The notes beneath the pieces are model-generated. The model was not told the origin of the DNA, did no database searches, and saw nothing but the letters and a program-made list of their open reading frames with translations. From Lachnospiraceae bacterium (lineage in GTDB: Bacteria; Bacillota; Clostridia; Lachnospirales; Lachnospiraceae), in NCBI GenBank assembly GCA_030524665.1, contig JAUNGL010000004.1, positions 2,957 through 56,224 of the forward strand: 53,268 nt of DNA, in the 5' to 3' direction. The position numbers and the translations under genes are program-made. Positions 35,162 to 42,864 of the stretch are shown piece by piece. Each line of letters opens with the position of its first letter. Within the stretch, counting starts at the first letter, position 1.

Positions 35162-36433
35162 ATGAAGGTATTGATCGTAGGTAGCGGCGGAAGAGAACAT
35201 GCGATTGCATGGAAGGTTGCGCAGAGCCCCAGGGTAGACAAGATTTACTGTGCGCCGGGAAATGCCGGGATTGAAGAATACGCAGAGTGTGTAGATATCA
35301 AGGCAATGGAATTTGAAAGGCTGGCAGCTTTTGCCAAGGAAAAGGAAATCGACCTGACTGTCATCGGTATGGATGATCCCCTGGTGGGCGGAGTGGTCGA
35401 TGTGTTTGAAGCACAGGGACTCCGGGTATTCGGACCGCGTAAAAATGCGGCTATCCTGGAAGGTTCCAAAGCATTTTCCAAGGATCTGATGAAAAAATAC
35501 CATATCCCGACAGCGGCCTATGAGAATTTTGATGATGCGGAAAAAGCACTTGCCTATCTGGAAACAGCAAAGTTCCCGATCGTTCTGAAAGCAGACGGTC
35601 TTGCACTTGGAAAGGGTGTATTGATCTGCCAGACGATGGAAGAGGCAAAGGCGGGCGTGAAAGAAATTATGACCGACCGGAAATTCGGAGCTGCCGGAAG
35701 CCGTATGGTTATTGAAGAATTCATGAAGGGCCGCGAGGTATCTGTTCTGACCTATGTAGACGGAAAGACGATCAAGCCGATGACCTCCGCGCAGGATCAC
35801 AAGCGGGCTGGTGACGGGGATACAGGACTGAATACCGGAGGAATGGGAACCTTTTCACCGAGTCCATTCTATACGGAAGAGATTGATGCGTTCTGCAGGA
35901 AGTATATTTACCAACCGACCGTGGATGCGATGGCAGCAGAAGGCAGAGAATTCAAGGGAATCATTTTCTTCGGACTGATGCTCACGGAGGATGGACCGAA
36001 GGTATTGGAATATAATGCAAGATTCGGTGATCCGGAAGCACAGGTGGTATTGCCGCGTATGAAGACGGATATTATCGATGTATTTGAGGCATGTATTGAT
36101 GGAACTCTGGATCAGGTAGATTTGCAGTTTGAAGATAATGCAGCTGTATGCGTTGTGCTGGCTTCGGCGGGTTATCCGGTCAGCTATGAGAAGGGCTTCC
36201 TGATCAAGGGGCTGGAGAATTTTAAGGATAAGGACGGTTACTACGTGTTCCATGCAGGAAGCGCAAAGGGAAAGGACGGGATTGTCACGAATGGCGGCCG
36301 TGTGCTTGGCGTGACTGCAAAAGGCCATGATCTGAAGGAAGCACGTGCAAATGCATATGAAGCAATCAACTGGATCGATTTTGATAATAAGTATTACCGC
36401 CATGATATCGGAAAGGCAATCGACGAAGCATAG
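35162..36433 (+). CDS. purD: Phosphoribosylamine-glycine ligase (GAR synthetase)
   Basis: It is an ATP-grasp ligase joining phosphoribosylamine and glycine. VGSGGREHAIAWK at residues 6-18, KADGLALGKGV near 143, the GGMGTFSP loop near 226 and YNARFGDPEAQ near 288 identify it. The length of 423 residues is normal. ATACGGAGGAATTCAG precedes the ATG. A gap of 85 bases separates it from purN; the pathway gene set here is partial (E, M, N, D only). Confidence 0.97.
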   Translation: MKVLIVGSGGREHAIAWKVAQSPRVDKIYCAPGNAGIEEYAECVDIKAMEFERLAAFAKEKEIDLTVIGMDDPLVGGVVDVFEAQGLRVFGPRKNAAILEGSKAFSKDLMKKYHIPTAAYENFDDAEKALAYLETAKFPIVLKADGLALGKGVLICQTMEEAKAGVKEIMTDRKFGAAGSRMVIEEFMKGREVSVLTYVDGKTIKPMTSAQDHKRAGDGDTGLNTGGMGTFSPSPFYTEEIDAFCRKYIYQPTVDAMAAEGREFKGIIFFGLMLTEDGPKVLEYNARFGDPEAQVVLPRMKTDIIDVFEACIDGTLDQVDLQFEDNAAVCVVLASAGYPVSYEKGFLIKGLENFKDKDGYYVFHAGSAKGKDGIVTNGGRVLGVTAKGHDLKEARANAYEAINWIDFDNKYYRHDIGKAIDEA

Positions 36434-36445
36434 AAGGAGAGCATT

Positions 36446-37534
36446 ATGAACAGAAAGATAATGGGATGGAGACGGACGCTGCTTGCTGTCTGGATGCTGG
36501 TATGGGTTTGTGGCACGACCGCTTTTGCAGAAGGGGCATCCGGAGATAATTCACTGTCCGATCTTGGAATCCTTACAGAAGGCGTTACCGTATCACCGGA
36601 TTTTTATTACAGCACGATTGAATATAACGTGACAGTTCCGGCTGGTACGACAGAGCTTTCACTGGATCCGGTTACATCCAATCCAAATGCGACGATTACT
36701 GATATCTCCGGTACTACGCTGGAAAACGGAGAGGGTACTGTGGTGATTACAGTCATGGCAGAAAACGGCAATGCATATAGCTATTATCTCTATGTAAAAG
36801 CAGAAGAGGGCGTCGCACAGACTGAGGCGCCGCAGACGGAGAGCGAGACACAGCCGCAGACCGAAACGGAAACTGAGACCGAGCCGGAGACGGAGGATCC
36901 ACGTTTTGTAAAAGTGGACCGGAATTCTCTGGAGGAGGCGGAAAATACGATTGCAACTCTGAAGGCAGAGACGGCAAGTCATCGTGACCGCCTGAATCTT
37001 CTGATGAAGGTGCTGTACGGTCTGATCGGTTTCTGCGTGGTTCTTCTGTTTGCTGTCATCAATCTGATCCTGAAGAAGAGAGATTTAAAGGCAGAGCTTC
37101 GGGAATACAGGAGTTACGGTTATGTTCCTTCCGGAGACGGCCAGCAGGATGGAGCGGTGGCACAATACGGAGACGGGGAGTATGGTTACCAGGAGGCAGG
37201 TTACGGTGCAGAATATGAAGATGCACAGGATTTTGGCGGCTATGCTCCGGAAATGAATGAAGCTGTGCCGGGGATGCAGCCAGATGGACAGAACGGGATG
37301 CGTCAGATACAGCCGGATGCATCGGAAAATGATGGGCAGCCTTCAATGACAGGAGCATCAGAGAATGTACCGGAAGAAGTGTATGATGATCCGAATACGG
37401 TTCCTAAACCATCGAAAGCAAGGAAGAAAACCAGAAAAATGCCGGCCTATCAGCCGCAGCAGCAGGCTCCGGTCTATCAGCCGCCGCAGGATGGTAAAAA
37501 TAAAGACGTTGAGATTACAATGATTGATTTATAA
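36446..37534 (+). CDS. Cadherin-like beta-sandwich membrane protein
   Basis: It has a signal peptide (about residues 1-28) and one cadherin-like beta-sandwich domain (about 37-118, LSDLGILTEG...YYLYVKAEE). A Thr/Glu/Gln-rich stretch of TETE type (about 122-148), a short coiled coil (about 152-185) and a transmembrane helix (about 189-210) follow. The tail of about 150 residues is Gln/Gly/Pro/Tyr-rich and probably disordered and cytoplasmic. It starts 12 bases after purD with GAAGGAGAG upstream, and a terminator follows. A link with purine synthesis is not obvious. Confidence 0.82.
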   Translation: MNRKIMGWRRTLLAVWMLVWVCGTTAFAEGASGDNSLSDLGILTEGVTVSPDFYYSTIEYNVTVPAGTTELSLDPVTSNPNATITDISGTTLENGEGTVVITVMAENGNAYSYYLYVKAEEGVAQTEAPQTESETQPQTETETETEPETEDPRFVKVDRNSLEEAENTIATLKAETASHRDRLNLLMKVLYGLIGFCVVLLFAVINLILKKRDLKAELREYRSYGYVPSGDGQQDGAVAQYGDGEYGYQEAGYGAEYEDAQDFGGYAPEMNEAVPGMQPDGQNGMRQIQPDASENDGQPSMTGASENVPEEVYDDPNTVPKPSKARKKTRKMPAYQPQQQAPVYQPPQDGKNKDVEITMIDL

Positions 37535-37540
37535 AATACG

Positions 37541-37574
37541 AAAGAGGTGCTGCACAGGCGGCACTTCTTTTTTG
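37541..37574 (+). terminator. Terminator of the pur operon
   Basis: An 11-bp stem (37543-37553/37558-37568, two G-U pairs) with an ACAG loop is preceded by AA and followed by TTTTTTG, a few bases after the stop of the cadherin-like gene. Confidence 0.88.
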
Positions 37575-37654
37575 TATTATTAGCTCAGAATCCGGCTCTG
37601 CCGGTAGGAATGGAAGAGTATTGGAATCAGTATTGGAATCGCAGGAAAAACGGG

Positions 37655-37683
37655 TTGACAGAACAAGCCAACTGTTATATTAT
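37655..37683 (+). promoter_or_regulatory. Promoter of gntR-clpC
   Basis: A perfect TTGACA (37655-37660), a 17-base spacer and TATTAT (37678-37683) lie 30 bases before the regulator's start. Confidence 0.8.
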
Positions 37684-37693
37684 CTGTATAACA
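37673..37693 (+). promoter_or_regulatory. Inverted-repeat operator overlapping the gntR -10 box
   Basis: TGTTATA (37673-37679) and TATAACA (37687-37693) form a perfect 7-bp inverted repeat around seven central bases. It covers the -10 and the start site, the usual place for autorepression by a GntR-family regulator. Confidence 0.65.
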
Positions 37694-37712
37694 AAAGAGG
37701 AGGCGGTTATTG

Positions 37713-38090
37713 ATGCTGATAGAGATTGATTTTCAAAGTGAAGAGGCCATCTATATGCAGCTCCGCAACCAGATTATTATGGGAATAGCCATGTCAGTCA
37801 TTCAGGAAGGGGATGCGCTGCCATCGGTTCGTCAGCTTGCGGATGATATCGGAATTAACATGCATACAGTGAATAAGGCATATACGGTGCTGCGTCAGGA
37901 GGGATTTGTGACCATTGACCGGCGCAGGGGGGCAGTAATCGCGCTCGATGTGGATAAAGCACAGGCGCTTGCTGAGATGAGAAACCAGCTCGGCGTGATA
38001 CTTGCCAAAGCATGGTGCAAAGATATCTCAAGAGAAGAAGTACATGAGCTGGTCGATGATATTTTTGACCGGTTTCCGGCTGAGAGTTAA
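37713..38090 (+). CDS. GntR family transcriptional regulator (YtrA subfamily)
   Basis: This 125-residue protein consists of a winged helix-turn-helix (about residues 10-75; LPSVRQLADDIGINMHTVNKAYTVL, then EGFVTIDRRRGAVI as wing) and a short C-terminal helical part. There is no large ligand-binding domain, as in the YtrA subfamily. ATG 37713 is eight or nine bases from AGAGGAGG. A TTG three bases earlier is less well spaced. It lies 67 bases before clpC and probably controls its own operon through the inverted repeat at 37673-37693. Confidence 0.88.
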   Translation: MLIEIDFQSEEAIYMQLRNQIIMGIAMSVIQEGDALPSVRQLADDIGINMHTVNKAYTVLRQEGFVTIDRRRGAVIALDVDKAQALAEMRNQLGVILAKAWCKDISREEVHELVDDIFDRFPAES

Positions 38091-38157
38091 GGTTATCGCA
38101 GCTCCTGTCTGTGGCTGAACTGTAATGCAAATTGAGACAAACCAGGAGGATTTTTGA

Positions 38158-40617
38158 ATGCGGAATGATTATACAGAGAGCGCGCAGCAGGCGCTGAAGC
38201 TCGCAAAACAGGCTGCGAAGTCTTGTGGACACAGCTATACGGGCTCGGAGCATCTGCTTCTTGGACTGCTGCGGGAACCGAAGGGGACGGCAGGTGCTGT
38301 ACTTCGGGAGTATCGGGTGGAGGAAGAAAAGCTTGCCGGCTTGATTGAGCAGCTGATTGCTCCGGCTCTGCCGAATGGAGGCGGCCAGACAGAAGGCTGG
38401 ACTCCGCGTGCAGAGGGGATTCTGGAAAACAGTGCGGAGGAAGCGCGCCTGTTTGAGAATAGCAGGATCGGGACAGAGCATATCCTGATTGCAATTCTGG
38501 TAGATGTGGAATGTGTGGCGGCGAGACTGCTGCATACGATGGGCATCAATATTCAGAAAATGTACATGGATATACTTGGTATTATGGGAGTCAGCGAGGA
38601 TAAATACCGCGAGATCGCAAGAAACGCGAAACTGGCAGGTGAAACTGACGGTTCAGCGACTCCTGTACTGGATCAGTACAGCCGTGATCTGACAGGGCTT
38701 GCCGCAGATGGCAAGCTGGATGACACGGTTGGCAGGGAGCAGGAGATTGAGCGTATCATCCAGATACTGAGCAGGAGAACGAAGAACAATCCCTGTCTGA
38801 TAGGGGAACCGGGAGTCGGAAAGACCGCGATTGTGGAGGGATTGGCACAGAGGATCGTATCCGGTGCCGTTCCAGATCCGATGAAGGAAAAGCGTGTGGT
38901 GACGCTCGATATGGCAGGGATGGTTGCAGGCTCTAAATATCGGGGAGAATTCGAAGAGCGGATCAAGACGATCCTGCGTGAGGTGACGGACAGCGGGAAT
39001 ACGCTTCTGTTCGTCGATGAGCTGCATACGATTATCGGAGCAGGAGGCGCGGAGGGAGCACTTGATGCTTCGAATATCCTGAAGCCGGCGTTGTCCCGTG
39101 GAGAGATTCAGATGATCGGGGCAACGACGATTGAGGAGTACCGAAAGTATATCGAGAAGGATTCTGCGCTGGAACGCCGATTCCAGCCGGTTCATGTGGA
39201 GGAGCCGACGGAGGAGGAGACGAAGCGGATTCTTGAGGGACTGCGGCCTGCTTATGAAAAGCACCATCGGGTGAAAATTACGGATGAGGCACTGGAGGCA
39301 GCTGTGAAGCTGTCGACCCGTTATATCAACGACCGTTTCCTGCCGGATAAGGCGATTGATCTGATTGATGAGGCATGTGCGAAACGGCAGCTTGGATTCT
39401 ACAGGATCCCGGAACAGATGCAGGAGCTTCAGGCACAATACCAGGAGACAGTGAATCAGAGAGAAGAGGCAGTAAAGTCCGGTGATTTTGAGGCAGCACG
39501 AGATTTCAATCAGCGGAAAGACGCCCTCGAGAAGGAGCTGGAACAGCTCAGGAAGAGGAACAGGCGGCGCATGTCCGGAAACGCAGCGTCTGTCGTTCCG
39601 GAGGATGTCGCAGCAGTTGTATCGGTGTGGACGAAAATACCGGTGCAGAAGCTTACCGAGCAGGAGGGAAAGAAGCTCCTGAAGCTGGATAAGCTGCTCC
39701 ATAAACGCGTCGTCGGACAGGAGGAGGCGATTCAGGCGGTGTCGCGTGCAATCCGCAGGAGTCGTGCCGGACTGAAAAGTCCGAACCGCCCGATCGGTTC
39801 GTTCCTGTTTCTCGGGCCGACCGGAGTTGGGAAAACGGAGTTGTCGAAGGCCCTTGCAGATACGGTATTTGGCAGCGAACAGTCGATGATAAGAGTCGAT
39901 ATGTCCGAGTATATGGAGAAGCACAGTGTATCGAAGCTGGTAGGCTCCCCGCCTGGTTACGTTGGTTATGAAGAAGGGGGGCAGCTTTCGGAGAAGGTTC
40001 GCAGAAATCCGTATTCGGTCGTTCTGTTTGATGAAATAGAGAAGGCTCATCCGGATGTATTCAATATCCTGCTGCAGGTACTGGATGAAGGTCATATCAC
40101 GGACGGACACGGCAAGAAGATTGATTTCAAAAACACGATACTGATTATGACCTCCAATGCGGGAGCACAGTCGATTGTAGCTCCGAAGCATCTTGGATTC
40201 GCTGCAGGGAATGATGAGAAAAAGAATTATGAGACCATGAAGGGAAGCGTGATGGAGGAAGTCCGCAGAATCTTCAAGCCGGAGTTCCTGAACAGGATTG
40301 ATGACATTATTGTGTTCCATTCCCTGAGTAAGGAGAATATCCGTGAGATTGTCGGGCTGCTGCTGGCGGAATTACAGAGCCGCTGCAAGGAACAGATGAA
40401 TATTACGCTGAAGGTCAGTGCCGCTGTGAAAACACAGATCGCGGAGGCAGGCTTCGACGATAAGTATGGAGCAAGACCGCTGAGACGTGCGATCCAGAAC
40501 CGGATTGAGGATATGCTGGCAGAGGAGATTCTGGCCGGACATGTGAAGGCGGGAGATACAGTGAATGTGGCGGTAAGTAAGGGTAAGATTGTTTTTTCGA
40601 CGGCGGAGGAAGCTTAG
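38158..40617 (+). CDS. clpC: ClpC-type AAA+ unfoldase
   Basis: It is a Hsp100 ATPase that unfolds proteins and feeds them to ClpP. Two Clp_N repeats (about residues 5-145) are followed by the first AAA+ module with Walker A GEPGVGKT (about 216-223). A UVR-type middle segment (about 425-465, NQREEAVKSGDFEAARDFNQ) and the second module with GPTGVGKT (about 553-560) follow. KHLGFAAG near 680 contains the LGF tripeptide that docks ClpP. The length of 819 residues is normal. The ATG has CAGGAGGA upstream. The partners ctsR, mcsA and mcsB are absent; a GntR gene takes their place. Confidence 0.96.
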   Translation: MRNDYTESAQQALKLAKQAAKSCGHSYTGSEHLLLGLLREPKGTAGAVLREYRVEEEKLAGLIEQLIAPALPNGGGQTEGWTPRAEGILENSAEEARLFENSRIGTEHILIAILVDVECVAARLLHTMGINIQKMYMDILGIMGVSEDKYREIARNAKLAGETDGSATPVLDQYSRDLTGLAADGKLDDTVGREQEIERIIQILSRRTKNNPCLIGEPGVGKTAIVEGLAQRIVSGAVPDPMKEKRVVTLDMAGMVAGSKYRGEFEERIKTILREVTDSGNTLLFVDELHTIIGAGGAEGALDASNILKPALSRGEIQMIGATTIEEYRKYIEKDSALERRFQPVHVEEPTEEETKRILEGLRPAYEKHHRVKITDEALEAAVKLSTRYINDRFLPDKAIDLIDEACAKRQLGFYRIPEQMQELQAQYQETVNQREEAVKSGDFEAARDFNQRKDALEKELEQLRKRNRRRMSGNAASVVPEDVAAVVSVWTKIPVQKLTEQEGKKLLKLDKLLHKRVVGQEEAIQAVSRAIRRSRAGLKSPNRPIGSFLFLGPTGVGKTELSKALADTVFGSEQSMIRVDMSEYMEKHSVSKLVGSPPGYVGYEEGGQLSEKVRRNPYSVVLFDEIEKAHPDVFNILLQVLDEGHITDGHGKKIDFKNTILIMTSNAGAQSIVAPKHLGFAAGNDEKKNYETMKGSVMEEVRRIFKPEFLNRIDDIIVFHSLSKENIREIVGLLLAELQSRCKEQMNITLKVSAAVKTQIAEAGFDDKYGARPLRRAIQNRIEDMLAEEILAGHVKAGDTVNVAVSKGKIVFSTAEEA

Positions 40618-40736
40618 CATTAACAAAAGTATGGTATTCAGAGAACAATTATGATAAAATAATAACTGCAAAAGTAAGGAAACAAAAGTGATATTGTTTC
40701 TGGCAAAGGATAAAAATTCAGCGGGAGGGCATGAAA

Positions 40737-41150
40737 ATGTCAAGTATTAAGGAACTAATCAGAACAGAAGCAGACGGAACTCTCAGCTTTGGGGATTATG
40801 AGCTGGCAGCAAAGGCGAAGAAGTCCGATTATGAATATCAAGGAGATCTGTATAAGGTAAAGACTTATGCAGATATCACAAAGTTGGAACGAAATGGAAT
40901 GTTTGTCTATGAGTCTGTTCCGGGAACAGCAGTACACTCTTTCCATGCGACCGAGAACGGAGTTTCTTTTGAGGTGGAGAGTCCGAAAGATACGCAGGTA
41001 ATCATCGGACTGGAAGAGGATGCAGAGTACAAGATCTATATCAATGAAACCAACATCGGCACGATGAATACAAAGATGGGCGGGAAGCTGGTACTCAGCA
41101 TTGAGAAGGGGGACGAAGATCTCGTTCCGGTAAAGGTTGTGAAGCTTTAA
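40737..41150 (+). CDS. Conserved-looking small protein of unknown function upstream of radA
   Basis: The 137-residue product starts SSIKELIRTEADGTLSFGDYEL and has alternating short beta strands to the end (VYESVPGTAVHSF, EVESPKDTQVIIGLEE, GGKLVLSIEKG), with no membrane span or signal. ATG 40737 is seven bases from GGGAGGG; an in-frame ATG at 40731 is too close. Its stop TAA is directly followed by the ATG of radA (TAAATG). Similar Lachnospiraceae proteins are, from memory, sometimes labelled endosialidase, but nothing catalytic is visible here. Confidence 0.82.
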   Translation: MSSIKELIRTEADGTLSFGDYELAAKAKKSDYEYQGDLYKVKTYADITKLERNGMFVYESVPGTAVHSFHATENGVSFEVESPKDTQVIIGLEEDAEYKIYINETNIGTMNTKMGGKLVLSIEKGDEDLVPVKVVKL

Positions 41151-42521
41151 ATGGCAAAGGCGAAAAGCGTTTTTTTCTGCCAGAACTGTGGCTATGAGTC
41201 GGCGAAGTGGATGGGGCAGTGTCCGGGGTGCCATGAATGGAATACCTTTGCGGAGGAGCCGGTGGTTGTGCAGCCATCGAAGAAGAGCGGCAGTCCGGCT
41301 GCGGTGAAAAAAGAACGCCCGAAGCCTGTTCAGATTACGGAGATTCAAATCAGTGAGACGGCGCGGACAACGACTGGGATCGGAGAGTTTGACCGCGTAC
41401 TGGGAGGGGGAATCGTTGCAGGTTCCCTCGTTCTGGTAGGTGGTGATCCGGGAATCGGAAAGTCGACACTGCTGTTGCAGACATGCCGGAATCTGGCAGG
41501 GATGAATCGGAAGGTATTGTATATTTCCGGCGAGGAATCTCTTCAGCAGATTAAGATGCGTGCGGAGCGAATGGGGAAATTCTCTGATTCTCTGCTGCTG
41601 CTCTGTGAGACGAATCTGGAGGATATCCGGGAAGCAATTCTGCGGATGATGCCGGAGATCGTGATTATCGATTCCATCCAGACCATGTACAATGAAAATA
41701 TTTCCTCCGCACCAGGCAGCGTGTCGCAGGTGCGTGAGACGACAGGAGCACTGCTGCAGATTGCGAAGGGAATGAATATCACAGTCTTTATTGTCGGACA
41801 TGTGACGAAGGAGGGTGTGGTAGCAGGCCCGCGTGTGCTGGAGCATATGGTAGATACCGTACTTTATTTCGAAGGTGACCGCCATGCAATCTATCGTGTA
41901 CTGCGCAGTGTGAAGAACCGGTTCGGTTCTACGAATGAGATCGGTGTGTTCGAGATGCGAAATGACGGACTTGCAGAGGTGGAAAATCCATCCGAGTATA
42001 TGCTGAGCGGGAAACCGGAGGGAGCCTCGGGTTCCATCGTGGCATGTTCCATGGAAGGGACACGTCCGGTACTGATCGAAGTACAGGCGCTGGTCTGCCG
42101 GAGTAATCTTGCCTTTCCGCGCAGGACAGCCGCGGGAACAGACCTGAACCGTGTGAATCTGCTGATGGCAGTGCTGGAAAAACGTGCAGGCCTTCAGCTC
42201 TCTTCCTGTGATGCGTATATCAATATCGCAGGCGGCATCCGGATGAACGAGCCGGCCGTCGATCTGGGGATTGTACTCGCTGTGATTTCAAGCTTCCGGG
42301 ATCAGCCGATTGATGAGAAGACAATCGCATTCGGCGAGGTGGGCTTAAGCGGCGAGGTGCGAGCAGTCAGTATGGCAGAGCAGCGGACACAGGAGGCGAA
42401 AAAGCTGGGCTTCGAGACCGTAATTCTGCCGGAGGTCAGCCGGAAGCAGGCGGAACGGGTCAAAGGGATACGGATTGTAGGCGTGCGGAATGTGCGGGAT
42501 GCGATGAGCGTGATTTTATAA
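41151..42521 (+). CDS. radA: DNA repair protein RadA/Sms
   Basis: It is a RecA-like ATPase/helicase that promotes branch migration in recombination. A C4 zinc finger CQNCGYES...CPGC occupies about residues 10-25, Walker A GGDPGIGKST is at about 97-106 and the RadA-specific KNRFG motif at about 255-259. A Lon-like C-terminal domain (about 275-456) follows. The length of 456 residues is normal. It begins immediately at the stop of the preceding small gene, implying coupled translation, with its ribosome binding site inside that gene. Confidence 0.97.
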   Translation: MAKAKSVFFCQNCGYESAKWMGQCPGCHEWNTFAEEPVVVQPSKKSGSPAAVKKERPKPVQITEIQISETARTTTGIGEFDRVLGGGIVAGSLVLVGGDPGIGKSTLLLQTCRNLAGMNRKVLYISGEESLQQIKMRAERMGKFSDSLLLLCETNLEDIREAILRMMPEIVIIDSIQTMYNENISSAPGSVSQVRETTGALLQIAKGMNITVFIVGHVTKEGVVAGPRVLEHMVDTVLYFEGDRHAIYRVLRSVKNRFGSTNEIGVFEMRNDGLAEVENPSEYMLSGKPEGASGSIVACSMEGTRPVLIEVQALVCRSNLAFPRRTAAGTDLNRVNLLMAVLEKRAGLQLSSCDAYINIAGGIRMNEPAVDLGIVLAVISSFRDQPIDEKTIAFGEVGLSGEVRAVSMAEQRTQEAKKLGFETVILPEVSRKQAERVKGIRIVGVRNVRDAMSVIL

Positions 42522-42540
42522 GAACGTTGTGTATTTGAAA

Positions 42541-42732
42541 ATGGCAGACGAGAAGAGTTTGTCACAGCAGGAGAAGAGGTACTTGCCGTGATGGACTCTT
42601 TTTGAAATCAGGAAGTTTGGCGAGACACCGAAGTATACTGGACGTATTCTGGGGGTTGGTATCGCTTATGACAGAGAGACAAAAGAGCATACCTGCAAGA
42701 TAGAAGTGCTGAGAAATGCATTGTTGTCATAG
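42541..42732 (+). pseudogene. Remnant of a small protein interrupted by TGA
   Basis: From ATG 42541 the frame reads 16 codons, then TGA at 42589-42591, then 46 more codons to TAG at 42730-42732. The second part reads WTLFEIRKFGETPKYTG and then RILGVGIAYDRETKEHTC, which looks like a folded protein rather than random sequence. There is no ribosome binding site. The parent family is not recognised. It is best read as a degraded gene remnant between radA and leuS. Confidence 0.45.
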
Positions 42733-42743
42733 AAAATAGTGGG

Positions 42744-42772
42744 TTGTCGATTGATAAAAAGTGTGTTATGAT
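42744..42772 (+). promoter_or_regulatory. Promoter of leuS
   Basis: TTGTCG (42744-42749), a 17-base spacer and TATGAT (42767-42772) with TGT before it (extended -10) lie 93 bases before leuS. The leader is too short for a T-box and contains no T-box sequence. Confidence 0.62.
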
Positions 42773-42864
42773 GACACGTGAAATTTATTAAGTGTATTCG
42801 CAGTGCTGCGATACAGACATGTATGAATGGCTGCGAAAGACTGATATATGAGTGGAGACGGATT

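Noticed and set aside
38653-40320. 555-codon open frame on the minus strand opposite clpC
   Set aside because: It is a shadow of the clpC frame; it has no ribosome binding site or recognisable motifs. The same applies to the long minus-strand frames opposite pyrE (28886-30274), leuS (42766-44166) and oppA (51414-52400).
42589-42591. TGA in the 42541 ORF as selenocysteine
   Set aside because: No hairpin of the bacterial SECIS type was seen right after it, no redox motif surrounds it, and there is no ribosome binding site.
42733-42864. T-box riboswitch before leuS
   Set aside because: The leader is under 100 nt, without the T-box sequence or specifier stem.
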